Notes: generated from the sequence alone by a model not told the origin. 64,000 nucleotides of DNA from JACVCJ01 sp052437175 (GCA_052437175.1 JBQVOK010000009.1:1-64000), one strand, 5' to 3'. Positions 9,481 through 19,128 are shown, numbered from the stretch's first letter. Made by a program: numbers and translations.

Positions 9481-11451
9481 ATGAATTCCAGGACTCCCAA
9501 TGCCCTTATACACGAAAGTTCGCCCTACCTGTTACAGCACGCCCATAATCCCGTACGCTGGGAGCCCTGGAGCGAAGCGGCCTTTGAACGGGCGGGGGCC
9601 GGAGATAAACTGGTGATCGTAAGCATCGGCTATTCTACCTGCCACTGGTGTCACGTAATGGAACACGAAAGTTTCGAAAATGAACACACCGCAGCCCTGA
9701 TGAACGAATTTTTCGTGAATATAAAGGTAGACCGGGAAGAACGTCCGGATATCGATGCCGTATATATGCAGGCCGTACAGCTGATGACCGGGCACGGCGG
9801 CTGGCCCCTGAACGTGATCCTGCTGCCGGATAAAAGAGCGATTTACGGAGGTACCTATTTTCCGCAGAAAAAGTGGAACGACGTATTGCAGATGCTGCAG
9901 AAACTGTGGATGGAAGACCGGGCCCAGGTGCTTACCTATGCCGAAAACCTGCTGGGAGGCATGCAACAGAGCAGTTTGCTGCTGGAACCCGTAAAAGAAG
10001 TACAGGAAACGGCCGTGTACCTGCAGAACGGACTTGAAAAAGACCATGCCTACCGCGATACCGTGCACGGCGGGACCGAAGGCGCTCCCAAATTCCCGAT
10101 GCCCGTAAATTACCTCTTCCGCCTGGAGGCGGCCCTGCTGGAAAAAGACAGCGATCTGGAAAAACACGTGGCACATACCCTGCGCATGATGGCCCTGGGC
10201 GGCATCTATGACCAGGTGGCGGGCGGGTTCTTCCGCTATGCTACCGATGCTTACTGGAAGGTACCGCACTTCGAAAAAATGCTGTACGACAATGCCCAGC
10301 TGCTGCAGTTGTACGCAAGAGCATATCGTTTTACAAAACAGGATGAATACCGTAATGTATGCGAAGAGACATTCGGGTTCCTTTTACGTAACATGCGCAG
10401 TGCCGAAGGCGGTTTTTACGCCGCCCTGGACGCCGACAGCGAAGGCGAAGAAGGCAAATACTACGTATATACACTGGACGAACTGAACGAAGCCAGCGGC
10501 GGTGAACTGGAAACCGTACAGGAGATCTACGAGATCAATCCCGAAGGCTACTGGGAAGACGGTAAATACATACTGCTGCGTTCCCTGCTGAATACCGTGC
10601 CTCCCGAACGCCTGCCCGCCCGGGAAGCCGCCCGCGAACGCATCAATGCAAAGATACTCGCCTGGCGCAACCAGCGTGTGCCACCCTCTACCGATACCAA
10701 AAGGCTCAGCAGCTGGAATGCCCTGCTGGCCTCCGCCTTTGCCGAATATTACCACAGCTTCGGAGACCCGCAGTGTAAGGCAGAACTGCAAAGCCTGCTG
10801 AATTTCCTGCTGGAACAATGCTGCGAGGGAAATACCGTATACCGCAGTAACGAACGCAAGATACCGGGCATGCTCGAAGATTATGCCCTGCTGGTGCAGG
10901 CCCTTACCGATGCCGCCACCGTACTGCCGGATGCCCCGGCATTGCTCACGAAAGCCCGCGATATCTGCGCACAGGCCCTGGAACGCTTCGGCCGCAGTGA
11001 GAACGGGTTCTTTGCCTTTGCCGCAGAGACCGCCTCCGAACTGGTAACGCCTGTGTACGAGATACAGGATAATGTAATGCCCTCCGGCAACGCCGTAATG
11101 GCCGATAACCTGTATCGCCTGGCCCATATATTCGGATTGCCCGCATGGGAAGAGCAGGCCCTGCAGATGCTGCAGCAGGTAATGCCCTCCTTTGCCCGTT
11201 TCCCCGGGGCCTACAGTCGTTGGGCCGCATTGGCACTACGCGTAAAGCATGGCTATATACAAAAAGTAGTAGCCGGTCCCGATGCCGCTGTCAAAGCGGA
11301 AACTTTGTACAGGAATGCGGAACCTCACAGTGATGTGTTTTACGTAACATCTCCTTCGGAGCTGCCCTTGTTTGAGGGCCGTTTCCACCCGGGTAAAAAC
11401 CTTTTATACACCTGCAGAGGCCATGAGTGTGATCTTCCACAGGATATTTAG
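9481..11451 (+). CDS. YyaL/SPATA20-type thioredoxin domain protein (DUF255)
   Basis: A 656-residue cytosolic protein of the YyaL family: an N-terminal thioredoxin-like domain followed by an (alpha/alpha)6 glycosidase-like barrel. The family signature near the start is present (NALIHESSPYLLQHAHNPV, residues 7-25). The redox motif is CHWCHVM with Cys54 and Cys57. Further family segments are GGWPLNV and GGTYFP (about 105-125) and DQVAGGFFRYATD (about 245). Length fits the family (about 650-690). The biochemical role of the family is not settled; members are described as possible sugar-epimerase-like or redox proteins. The next gene begins inside its last 29 bases, so the two are translated from one message. 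Confidence 0.93.
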   Translation: MNSRTPNALIHESSPYLLQHAHNPVRWEPWSEAAFERAGAGDKLVIVSIGYSTCHWCHVMEHESFENEHTAALMNEFFVNIKVDREERPDIDAVYMQAVQLMTGHGGWPLNVILLPDKRAIYGGTYFPQKKWNDVLQMLQKLWMEDRAQVLTYAENLLGGMQQSSLLLEPVKEVQETAVYLQNGLEKDHAYRDTVHGGTEGAPKFPMPVNYLFRLEAALLEKDSDLEKHVAHTLRMMALGGIYDQVAGGFFRYATDAYWKVPHFEKMLYDNAQLLQLYARAYRFTKQDEYRNVCEETFGFLLRNMRSAEGGFYAALDADSEGEEGKYYVYTLDELNEASGGELETVQEIYEINPEGYWEDGKYILLRSLLNTVPPERLPAREAARERINAKILAWRNQRVPPSTDTKRLSSWNALLASAFAEYYHSFGDPQCKAELQSLLNFLLEQCCEGNTVYRSNERKIPGMLEDYALLVQALTDAATVLPDAPALLTKARDICAQALERFGRSENGFFAFAAETASELVTPVYEIQDNVMPSGNAVMADNLYRLAHIFGLPAWEEQALQMLQQVMPSFARFPGAYSRWAALALRVKHGYIQKVVAGPDAAVKAETLYRNAEPHSDVFYVTSPSELPLFEGRFHPGKNLLYTCRGHECDLPQDI

Positions 11452-12166
11452 TATAGTTATCGTATTTTTGGTATATACCTGTATATACGCACAGCAGAAA
11501 CCCATACTGCATGCGCATAATGACTATGCTAAAAAACATCCGCTCTCCGATGCACTGGCTGTCGGCATACACAGTATAGAGATCGATGTTTATTATCACA
11601 AAAACAGGGTAGTGGTTTCGCACATTCCGCTCTTTCTCGGCGCTAAAAAGGACCTGTACGAAGTATACGGGGCTGCGTTTGACCATGCCGGGAAGGAAAA
11701 ACGACTGCCGGATTCCATAACCCTGATGCTGGACATTAAGTCCGGGCACGACAGCACCACCTGGTACGCCCTGGATGAAATACGCAGACTGCCTGAAAAT
11801 ATGCCCGGAACAGAGTTTCGCATACTGCTTACCGGTGGCTACCGGAGGGAACAGGCCGGCAGCTTTCCCCGGCTGAATATCGTATTCGACGCGTCCTTAG
11901 CGGCTTTCCTCAACGGCGGGGAGATCCCTCCCGGTACGGGCAGGCTCAGCTGCTCCTACGCTACCTTCCGCAAAACGCTGAAGGCACTCGGCCCGGACAA
12001 GGTAAAAGAACGCCTGCACCTGGCGGCCGCACAGGGTATGGAAACCCGCGTTTGGGGTGTCGGCAACCGCGTAAAGACCTGGCGCTACCTATGCGATATG
12101 GGTATACGCATTGTCAATGTTGACAAGTACGAAAAGGCCCGTGATTTTTTATCACAATACCCCTGA
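11423..12166 (+). CDS. Secreted PI-PLC/glycerophosphodiesterase-like protein
   Basis: A 247-residue protein. The start at 11423 was chosen because it gives a signal peptide (MSVIFHRIFSIVIVFLVYTC, cut after YAQ); it overlaps the preceding gene by 29 bases in another frame. After the signal comes HAHNDYAKKHPLSDAL (residues 30-45) and then SIEIDVYYHKNRVVVSH, the usual catalytic His/Glu/Asp arrangement of the PI-PLC/GDPD TIM-barrel superfamily as found in Bacteroidota. The C-terminal part has WGVGNRVKTWRYLCDMGIRIVNVD, typical of the last strands of such barrels. It probably hydrolyses a phosphodiester of a lipid head group or glycan in the periplasm; the substrate is unknown. Confidence 0.82.
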   Translation: MSVIFHRIFSIVIVFLVYTCIYAQQKPILHAHNDYAKKHPLSDALAVGIHSIEIDVYYHKNRVVVSHIPLFLGAKKDLYEVYGAAFDHAGKEKRLPDSITLMLDIKSGHDSTTWYALDEIRRLPENMPGTEFRILLTGGYRREQAGSFPRLNIVFDASLAAFLNGGEIPPGTGRLSCSYATFRKTLKALGPDKVKERLHLAAAQGMETRVWGVGNRVKTWRYLCDMGIRIVNVDKYEKARDFLSQYP

Positions 12167-12197
12167 ATCCCCCGGTGGCATGTTTGCCCGGTATTGA

Positions 12198-12205
12198 TAT
12201 ATTTG
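12198..12205 (+). promoter_or_regulatory. Candidate -7 promoter box of darA
   Basis: TATATTTG, 16 bases before the darA ATG, fits the TAnnTTTG consensus. The spacing would leave a very short leader. Confidence 0.45.
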
Positions 12206-12221
12206 CGGTAAACAAATCGGT

Positions 12222-13172
12222 ATGGCGTATCGTATCCTGGTAATTACCTATTCGCAGACGGGGCAGACCAATGCCATTGCAGAAGCCTTGCTGCAGGGTT
12301 TCGGCAGCGATTGCGAAGTGAAACATATACAGATTGAACCCGAAAAAAAGTATCCCTTCCCCTGGAATGGCCGGGCTTTTTTTGATGCCATGCCCGAAAC
12401 CGTGCTCGAAGTACCCATTGCCCTGAAGCCTGTAGACCTGGCTCCCGCTGAAAAATTCGACCTGATCTTACTGGGCTGGCAACCCTGGTTCCTCTCCGTG
12501 AACCGGCCCATCCTCAGCTTTATGCGTTCGGAGCAGGGGCGCAGCCTGCTTAAGGATACGCCTGTGGTTACCTTCCTGGGCTGCCGAAATATGTGGGTAA
12601 GTGCCAACGAAAAAATGAAGCGTTACCTCACCGAAGCCGGGGCGCGGCACGTGGGGCAGATCGCCATGGTGAACCATTCGGCCAACCTGGTAAGCCTCAT
12701 CACCATACTGGCCTGGATGCTCAAAGGCGTTAAGGAAAATTTCATGGGCATATTTCCTTCCGGCGGCATCGATGCTTCGTATTACCGCAGCAGTCCAAAA
12801 ATGGGCGAAGCCATTTACCAGGCCTTAAAAACCGGCAACTGGGAAAACTTACAGTCCCAACTGCTTGCCCTGGGTGCTATGCAGATAAAACCCAAGCTGA
12901 TCCTGATGGAAAAAACGGGTTCGCAGCGTTTCATCTTCTTTGCCAGGTGGATATCGGCCAAAGGCGGCGAAGGCGACCCGAACCGGGTGCCCCGGGTCAT
13001 CTTTTTTTCCTGGTTCCTGCCCTTCATGATCGTGCTGCTTACCCCGCTCATTACCCTGCTGCGCCCTTTGCAGATATTGCTGAAACGAAAAACACTGCGG
13101 CGCGAGGCCGAATACCTGGTGCAGTTGCCCTTTGAGAAAGGGCGCTTTCACCCTTCGGATAATAACCTGTAA
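12222..13172 (+). CDS. darA: DarA, dialkylresorcinol condensing enzyme
   Basis: A 316-residue protein of the DarA family, which condenses two beta-ketoacyl chains into the ring of dialkylresorcinols, the lipid half of flexirubin pigments. The N-terminus is flavodoxin-like (ILVITYSQTGQTNAIAEALL, residues 5-24). GWQPWFLSVNRPI and VTFLGCRNMWVSANEKMK follow, both typical of DarA. The C-terminal quarter has a hydrophobic hairpin (IFFSWFLPFMIVLLTPLITL, around 264-283) that should hold it at the membrane. DarB follows 139 bases downstream, the usual partner order. The assignment rests on family resemblance and on this pairing, and is strong. Confidence 0.92.
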   Translation: MAYRILVITYSQTGQTNAIAEALLQGFGSDCEVKHIQIEPEKKYPFPWNGRAFFDAMPETVLEVPIALKPVDLAPAEKFDLILLGWQPWFLSVNRPILSFMRSEQGRSLLKDTPVVTFLGCRNMWVSANEKMKRYLTEAGARHVGQIAMVNHSANLVSLITILAWMLKGVKENFMGIFPSGGIDASYYRSSPKMGEAIYQALKTGNWENLQSQLLALGAMQIKPKLILMEKTGSQRFIFFARWISAKGGEGDPNRVPRVIFFSWFLPFMIVLLTPLITLLRPLQILLKRKTLRREAEYLVQLPFEKGRFHPSDNNL

Positions 13173-13238
13173 GTTAAACTATTAATTCGTTTAAGATCAG
13201 GTGGCTGTATACCGTTCGGTCTATTCGCCGATAAATAT

Positions 13239-13246
13239 TACTTTTG
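13239..13246 (+). promoter_or_regulatory. Candidate -7 promoter box of darB
   Basis: TACTTTTG in the darA-darB spacer, 65 bases before the darB start, suggests that darB and the genes after it have their own promoter. Confidence 0.5.
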
Positions 13247-13311
13247 TTTGCCCGCAGAAAGGGAACAAATCTTCGTTTCTGCCGTTCTTTACGAATCAAA
13301 CTTAGCATCTG

Positions 13312-14451
13312 TTGACAAATAGTGTATATATAACCCGTATAGCCGCGTACCTGCCGGGAGCTCCCGTTCCGAACGCAGAAATGGAAGAGTACCTGGGTTT
13401 TGTATCCGGCAAGCCGTCTAAAAGTAAATCGATCGTTTTACGTAACAACGGCATCACGTCGCGTTACTATGCCATCGATAAGACGGGCAAGCTGCTGGAG
13501 ACCAATGCCGAAATGACCGCCAAAGCCGTGCGTTCCCTGCTCAACGGCGATATACGGCCCGACGAGGTACAACTGCTTTGCAGCGGCACCACCTCACCCG
13601 ACCAGCTATTGCCCGGCCATGCCAATATGGTGCACGGACTGCTGGGCGGAAGCCAGATGGAAGTAAGCGGCAACACGGGCTCCTGTCTTTCGGGTTTCCA
13701 TGCGTTTAAAACGGCCTGGCTCAACCTGCTTGCGGGTTTGCACCAGAATGCCGTGGTAACGGGTTCGGAACTGTGGAGCAAGAATTTCCGGCACGAATAT
13801 TTTGAAGAAGAGGCCCAGAAGTTACAGGAACTGGAAAACCAGCCTTATATAGCATTCGACCGCGATTTTCTGCGCTGGATGCTGTCGGACGGAGCGGCTG
13901 CCGCCCTGCTGGAAAACCGTCCTGCCCGCGACATGAGCCTGCGTATCGACTGGATCGAAAGCAAGTCCTTTGCCCATGAACTAAAGACCTGTATGTACAT
14001 GGGCGGCGATAAAGACCCGCAAACCGGAGACCTGAAAGGCTTCCGTGAATATACCGATAAAGAATGGCTTACAAATTCCATCTTTGCCATTAAACAGGAT
14101 ACCAAGCTGCTGGGTAAATTTATTATCCGTAAAGGCCTGGAATACACCGATGAGATCGTAAAAAAACACGGTCTGAAGGCCGAAGAGATCGACTGGGTAC
14201 TGCCGCATATCTCGTCTATGTTCTTCCACGAACAGATGCAGAACGGCTATCGCGAGATCGGGTTTCACATACCTGCCGAACGCTGGTTCACGAACCTGAC
14301 CACGGTAGGCAACCTGGGATCGGCCGCCTTTTTGTTTATTATAGAGGAAATGTGGCGCAGCGGCCGCCTGAAAAAAGGACAGCGTCTGCTGGTGATGGTC
14401 CCCGAAAGTGCCCGCTTTGCCTATGGATATGCTCACTTAACCGTTGTGTAA
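13312..14451 (+). CDS. darB: DarB, ketoacyl synthase III-like enzyme of dialkylresorcinol synthesis
   Basis: A 379-residue thiolase-fold enzyme. The catalytic triad is visible as Cys125 (NTGSCLSG), His299 (VLPHISS) and Asn334 (VGNLGSA), as in FabH-type synthases. DarB couples acyl chains for the ring formation completed by DarA. The start is TTG at 13312: an in-frame stop lies three codons upstream (13303-13305) and no ATG precedes the conserved VYITRIAAYLPG segment, so translation may be modest or regulated. The dehydratase gene begins two bases after the stop. Together with darA and the next genes this is the first of two pigment blocks in the window. Confidence 0.9.
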   Translation: MTNSVYITRIAAYLPGAPVPNAEMEEYLGFVSGKPSKSKSIVLRNNGITSRYYAIDKTGKLLETNAEMTAKAVRSLLNGDIRPDEVQLLCSGTTSPDQLLPGHANMVHGLLGGSQMEVSGNTGSCLSGFHAFKTAWLNLLAGLHQNAVVTGSELWSKNFRHEYFEEEAQKLQELENQPYIAFDRDFLRWMLSDGAAAALLENRPARDMSLRIDWIESKSFAHELKTCMYMGGDKDPQTGDLKGFREYTDKEWLTNSIFAIKQDTKLLGKFIIRKGLEYTDEIVKKHGLKAEEIDWVLPHISSMFFHEQMQNGYREIGFHIPAERWFTNLTTVGNLGSAAFLFIIEEMWRSGRLKKGQRLLVMVPESARFAYGYAHLTVV

Positions 14452-14453
14452 TC

Positions 14454-14894
14454 ATGAGTCTTGTAACCGCCGCCGAGATCGACCGCTTTATCCCCCAGAA
14501 AGATCCCTTCGTACTGGTAAGTACCCTGGAAAGATGTGATGCCGATGGCGCTGCATCTACCTTTACCGTTCCCGAAACGCATGTACTGGTCGAGAACGGA
14601 CACCTTACGGCATCCGGGCTTACCGAACACATGGCACAGACCGCTGCCCTGCACTCCGGCTACGATTCACAGCGTAAAGGCGTGGATCCCCCGGTAGGCT
14701 TTATCGGGCAGATAAAGAACCTGCAGATACTGGCGCTGCCGCCTGCAGGCTCCACCCTACAGACAGAGATCCGTTTTATTCACCGGGTAGGCCCGGTATC
14801 TGTGATCGAATGCGCGGCATACCTCGCTGAGGAATGCGTATCGAAATGCGAAATGAAGATCGTGGTACAGAACCAGCCCCCGCAAAACACATAA
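14454..14894 (+). CDS. Hotdog-fold 3-hydroxyacyl-ACP dehydratase-like protein of the pigment cluster
   Basis: A 146-residue hotdog protein; the ATG at 14454 begins MSLVTAAEIDRFIPQKDPFV and lies two bases after the darB stop. It resembles FabZ in layout: the segment that reads PHRxPFLLVD in FabZ is here IPQKDPFVLVS, and the helix with the catalytic acid is GLTEHMAQTAALHSG. The usual catalytic histidine is therefore glutamine, while the glutamate is kept. Similar IPQ-type paralogues are, to my knowledge, found in dialkylresorcinol and aryl-polyene clusters. It may dehydrate polyene intermediates with an altered mechanism, act with a second subunit, or work as a thioesterase-like hotdog. Family clear, activity uncertain. 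Confidence 0.8.
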   Translation: MSLVTAAEIDRFIPQKDPFVLVSTLERCDADGAASTFTVPETHVLVENGHLTASGLTEHMAQTAALHSGYDSQRKGVDPPVGFIGQIKNLQILALPPAGSTLQTEIRFIHRVGPVSVIECAAYLAEECVSKCEMKIVVQNQPPQNT

Positions 14895-14897
14895 TTT

Positions 14898-15887
14898 ATG
14901 GAATACAAGCGTTTAGGAAATTCAGGGCTGCGTGTAAGCGCCCTTTCCCTGGGCTCATGGCTCACATTCGGCAACCAGATCAGCGATGATACGGCCCGCG
15001 AACTGATGCACCTGGCGTATGACCGGGGCGTGAACTTTTTCGACAATGCCGAGATCTACGCCGAAGGCCGTTCCGAAGAAGTGATGGGCCGCATACTGGC
15101 CGCTTCGGGCTGGAGCCGCGATTCGTACATCGTGTCCAGCAAAGTGTTCTGGGGCGGTAAAAAGCCTACCCAGTACGGGCTGAACCGCAAACACATCTTC
15201 GAGGCCTGCCATGCCGCACTGAAGCGCCTGCAGGTAGAATACCTCGACCTGTATTTCTGCCACCGTCCCGATGCAGAAACCCCGGTGGAAGAAACCGTAT
15301 TTGCCATGAACGACCTGATACGTCAGGGTAAGATATTTTACTGGGGCACCAGTGAATGGGAGGCCCAGCGCATTACCGAAGCACATGTCGTGGCCCGGGC
15401 CAATAACCTGATAGGCCCCACCATGGAACAACCGCAGTACAACATGTTCCGCCGCGACCGCCTGGAACTGGAATACCGTCATTTATATACGAACTTTGGT
15501 ATGGGTACCACCATCTGGTCGCCCCTGGCCGGTGGCGTGCTCACCGGTAAATACAACGAGGGTATTCCCGACAGCGTACGTGCCTCGCTGCCCGAAATGG
15601 AGAACTGGCGCAAGAAATTCGGCAATGACGAAGGCCGCGCCATGATCGAAAAAGTGAAGCAATTGCAGCAACTGGCAGCAGAGCTGGGCATTTCGGTGGC
15701 CGTACTCTCCATTGCCTGGTGTGCCCGCAACAAGAACGTAAGCACGGTAATACTGGGTGCCAGCAAACCCGCACAGCTGCAGGAAACGCTTACGGCCACG
15801 GAGCACCTGGACAAAATGACGCCCGAAGTGATGCAACGCATCGACGATATACTCGAAAACGTACCCAAAGCCCCGGCTTTCGGCTAA
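14898..15887 (+). CDS. Aldo/keto reductase, Kv-beta-like (AKR6 type)
   Basis: A 329-residue NADPH-dependent reductase barrel. The catalytic tetrad is Asp49 (FFDNAEIYAEG), Tyr54, Lys82 (VSSKVFWGG) and His122 (FCHRPDAETP). The sequence is closest in style to bacterial relatives of potassium-channel beta subunits. It sits three bases after the dehydratase gene and ten before the ligase-like gene, so it is transcribed with the pigment genes. It could reduce an aldehyde or ketone intermediate, but aldo/keto reductases also appear as passengers, so a pigment role is inference. Confidence 0.88.
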   Translation: MEYKRLGNSGLRVSALSLGSWLTFGNQISDDTARELMHLAYDRGVNFFDNAEIYAEGRSEEVMGRILAASGWSRDSYIVSSKVFWGGKKPTQYGLNRKHIFEACHAALKRLQVEYLDLYFCHRPDAETPVEETVFAMNDLIRQGKIFYWGTSEWEAQRITEAHVVARANNLIGPTMEQPQYNMFRRDRLELEYRHLYTNFGMGTTIWSPLAGGVLTGKYNEGIPDSVRASLPEMENWRKKFGNDEGRAMIEKVKQLQQLAAELGISVAVLSIAWCARNKNVSTVILGASKPAQLQETLTATEHLDKMTPEVMQRIDDILENVPKAPAFG

Positions 15888-15897
15888 AAATACTCCT

Positions 15898-17130
15898 GTG
15901 AATTCCCTGCAGCAAAGCATATTGTACGCCGCTACGGCATCGCCTTTCTACCGGCAGCACTTTCGTGACCTGTCCCCGGAAACGATGCAGTTCCCGGCCG
16001 ATCTGCCACGGCTGCCTTTCACGACCAAAACCGATCTTTCCGGAGAGAACCGCCGTTTCTTATGCGTGGAGAACCGGCAGGTGGCCGACTGGGTAAGTAC
16101 TTCGGGAACCCTGGGCGATCCCGTATGGTACGCCCTGAGTGAAAAAGACCTGGAACGCCTGGCCCTGAACGAGGCCGGTTCTTTTCAGCTGGCGGGCATT
16201 CAGCCGGATGATACCATACTGATCACCACCACGCTCGACCGCCGTTTTATGGCCGGGCTGGCCTATTTCCTGGGCGCACGCCGCCTGGGCGCCGCCGTGA
16301 TACGCTCCGGGCCGGGCATTCCCGAACTGCAGTGGGACAGCATACGCCAGATGGAACCTACGGTGATCATTGCCGTACCTTCTTTCCTGCTGAAAATGGC
16401 CGAATATGCGGAGAAGAACGGAATCGACACCCGCAAAGCCAGCCTGCGTAAAGCCATCTGCATAGGCGAACCCATACGCAATCCCGATCTCCGTCCGAAC
16501 GAGCTGGCCCTGCGCATTGCCGAAAAATGGCCCGGTCTGCAGGTATACAGTACCTATGCTTCCACCGAAATGAGTACCGCTTTTACCGAATGTGAGGCCG
16601 GACTGGGGGCTCATCAGCAGGATACCTTAATATACAGTGAGTTCCTGGACGAGTACGACCGCCCCGTAGCCGAAGGCGAACTGGGCGAACTGGTGTTTAC
16701 CAGCATCGGAGTGGAAGCCATGCCCCTGGTACGTTTCCGTACGGGCGACCTGGTACGGCACTATACGGGGCTTTGTGCCTGCGGACGCAGCAGCCTGCGT
16801 ATCGGTCCGGTGGAAGGCCGCAAACAGCAGATGATCAAATACCGCGGCACCACCCTGTACCCGCCGGCCCTGATCGGCGTACTGAACGAATCGGAGAACA
16901 TAGAGACCTTCCAGGTACATGTGTCCGGCTCCGCGGCCGGTACCGACGAACTGCATATCTGGGTGGCCCTGCGCAGCGGGGGAGAAGACGAACTGAACGA
17001 ACTGCGTAACCGTTTCCGCGCGCGCATACGCGTGGCGCCGCAGATCATTGAAAAAACGGCCGAAGAGATCGAAAAAAGCCGCTGGCCCGCCAAAAGCCGT
17101 AAACCCCTGCTGTTTATCGACCACCGCTGA
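15898..17130 (+). CDS. Phenylacetate-CoA ligase-like adenylate-forming enzyme (pigment cluster)
   Basis: A 410-residue ANL-superfamily protein starting with GTG at 15898. ATP-binding motifs are visible: STSGTLGDPVWY (67-78) in place of the usual SSGTTG, VYSTYASTEM (around 217-226) and FRTGDLV (280-286), then a CACGRSS segment. Proteins of this type occur in flexirubin clusters and activate the aryl starter acid as an adenylate or thioester. In this genome tyrosine ammonia-lyase (58485-60008) would supply 4-coumarate, its likely substrate, loaded onto the ACP at 56232-56489. It is shorter than phenylacetate-CoA ligases (about 430-440) and may have a reduced C-terminal subdomain. Substrate is inference. 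Confidence 0.85.
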   Translation: MNSLQQSILYAATASPFYRQHFRDLSPETMQFPADLPRLPFTTKTDLSGENRRFLCVENRQVADWVSTSGTLGDPVWYALSEKDLERLALNEAGSFQLAGIQPDDTILITTTLDRRFMAGLAYFLGARRLGAAVIRSGPGIPELQWDSIRQMEPTVIIAVPSFLLKMAEYAEKNGIDTRKASLRKAICIGEPIRNPDLRPNELALRIAEKWPGLQVYSTYASTEMSTAFTECEAGLGAHQQDTLIYSEFLDEYDRPVAEGELGELVFTSIGVEAMPLVRFRTGDLVRHYTGLCACGRSSLRIGPVEGRKQQMIKYRGTTLYPPALIGVLNESENIETFQVHVSGSAAGTDELHIWVALRSGGEDELNELRNRFRARIRVAPQIIEKTAEEIEKSRWPAKSRKPLLFIDHR

Positions 17131-17223
17131 TAACGCATCATTTTTCTGCCGATAGCACGAAACAGCTCCGGGAAGTGTTGAATTTCACTATATTTAGCAC
17201 ACATTCCTAAACCATTCACATCC

Positions 17224-19128
17224 ATGAAAAAAAGGCTTGCTCTGCTGCTGTTCCTGGCAGGCGTTGTTACTGTTTTTGCCCAGGAAGATCCTGCGCTACA
17301 CAACCGTAAAGAAAAAAAAGCCTCCCGGCTGGGCGAATACAAAGGGTATACCGAGGCCCGCTATGGTGGCTACCGCTACAATTCCTTTTACCTGCGCATG
17401 CCCGACAGCGTAAACATTGCCCTGGACGTTTACCTGCCGGCACGGCGTAAAAAAGACGAAAAAATACCGGCTATACTTTACCTTACGCGTTATGTACGTT
17501 CGCTGGAGGCCATAGGCTCGCTGCGCTGGCTTAAACACCCGATACTGGGGCAGATAAGTGAGCGGGAGATCCGTTTCTTTACCTCGCACGGTTATGCCTG
17601 CATTATTGCCGATGCCCGGGGAAGCGGTGCCTCCTCATCGGCCCGTAAAATGGACTTTACCCCGGAGGAGATCGGTGACGCCCGGTACATTATGGACTGG
17701 ATATGTGCGCAGCCCTGGCATAACGGTAAAATAGGCACTACCGGAATTTCGTATGTGGGCACTACTGCCGAACTTATGATCGCCAACCAGCATCCCGCCC
17801 ATGTAGCTGCCATACCGCGTTCGGCTATTTTCGACCTGTACGAGGACCTGGCCTTTCCCGGAGGTTTGCGGCAAGGCCCTTTTGTTGATATATGGGGGCA
17901 GACAACAGCGGCCCTGGACCGGGGCGATATCGGTTTTGTGAGCAAAAAGGCACGCGGACTTATACGCGGCATAAACCCGGTAAAGAAGGATAAAAAAAGA
18001 ATACAGCTGTATGCTGCCATGCAGGATCATACACAGAATCACCAGGTATATAAAGACATACTGCAGATAGAATACCGGGATGAGATACATGCTCGCCTCG
18101 GGGTTTCGGTAGATGCTTTCAGCGTGCATCAGCAGCTTCCGCGCATACGTGCGGCCTCCACGGCCATTTTCCGCATTGGCGGGTATTACGACGGAGCCCT
18201 GGGTGGTTCTCTTATCAAAGGCCTGCTGAATACGCCCAATACACAACGGGTATTAATAGGCCCCTGGGATCACGGCCCCCACAATTATGCCAGTCCGCAT
18301 GCCGCGTACACCGATGTGCGCTTTAATGTATATGCCGAAATGCTGCGCTTTTTCGATTTTCATCTTAAAAGTATTCCGAATGGTATAGATAAAGAGGCCC
18401 GCATACACTATTTTACGATGGGCAGCGAGCGCTGGGATACGGCTTCTGTATGGCCGCCGGCCGGCACGCAGAATGTATGTTATTATTTCAGCGGTGCAGA
18501 GCTGAGTCGTTCGGACAGTAACAGTGCTCCGGTACAACGCACGCATATTGTTAATTACGATTTCGGCAGCGGTGGCGGTGCCCGCTGGAACAGTCTTACC
18601 CCGCTGTTTCGCGGAGAACCCAATACCAATTACCTGCACTGGGAAGAAAAAACACGCAGCTGTTTACAATACCTTTCCGATGTGGCCACGGAGTCTTTCA
18701 CGCTCAGTGGTTCGGTAATTTTTAACCTGTGGCTGCAGTCTGATGCACCCGACGGCGGCCTTTTCATCTTCCTGGAAGAACAGGACTCCGCCGGACGTAT
18801 ACATTACATTACCGAGGCCCAGGTGCGGCTGCGTAACCGTAAACCCGATCCCAACCCGGCCTACCTGCATCCGGGGCCGGCCCAAAGCCACCGCACAGGC
18901 GACGCAGAACCTATGCCGGCAGGCATTCCGCAGGAAATACGTATAGGCAGCCTGCCCGTATCCTATACCGTGGCTAAAGGCAGCCGCCTGCGTATAAGTA
19001 TCGCCGGCGCGGATAAAGGACACTCCGACCGGGTAAACCAGGATGCCACCCGCTATATTGTATACAGCGGGGCAGGGTACTCCTGCCTGCTGCTTCCGCT
19101 TGGCCCTGAGAACATAAATTCACGCTAA
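17224..19128 (+). CDS. Secreted CocE/NonD-type hydrolase (S15 family)
   Basis: A 634-residue exported alpha/beta hydrolase with signal peptide MKKRLALLLFLAGVVTVFAQ. The N-terminal catalytic domain has the nucleophile Ser176 in GTTGISYVGTTAE, the GxSYxG elbow of the X-Pro dipeptidyl-peptidase/cocaine-esterase family. The oxyanion-side segment is VRSLEAIGSL and the late GPWDHGPHNYASPH holds the catalytic His. The C-terminal jelly-roll domain follows (about 470-634, ending IVYSGAGYSCLLLPL). It hydrolyses an ester or amide in the periplasm or outside; the substrate cannot be told. It starts 93 bases after the ligase-like gene and probably is a separate unit. Confidence 0.9.
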   Translation: MKKRLALLLFLAGVVTVFAQEDPALHNRKEKKASRLGEYKGYTEARYGGYRYNSFYLRMPDSVNIALDVYLPARRKKDEKIPAILYLTRYVRSLEAIGSLRWLKHPILGQISEREIRFFTSHGYACIIADARGSGASSSARKMDFTPEEIGDARYIMDWICAQPWHNGKIGTTGISYVGTTAELMIANQHPAHVAAIPRSAIFDLYEDLAFPGGLRQGPFVDIWGQTTAALDRGDIGFVSKKARGLIRGINPVKKDKKRIQLYAAMQDHTQNHQVYKDILQIEYRDEIHARLGVSVDAFSVHQQLPRIRAASTAIFRIGGYYDGALGGSLIKGLLNTPNTQRVLIGPWDHGPHNYASPHAAYTDVRFNVYAEMLRFFDFHLKSIPNGIDKEARIHYFTMGSERWDTASVWPPAGTQNVCYYFSGAELSRSDSNSAPVQRTHIVNYDFGSGGGARWNSLTPLFRGEPNTNYLHWEEKTRSCLQYLSDVATESFTLSGSVIFNLWLQSDAPDGGLFIFLEEQDSAGRIHYITEAQVRLRNRKPDPNPAYLHPGPAQSHRTGDAEPMPAGIPQEIRIGSLPVSYTVAKGSRLRISIAGADKGHSDRVNQDATRYIVYSGAGYSCLLLPLGPENINSR

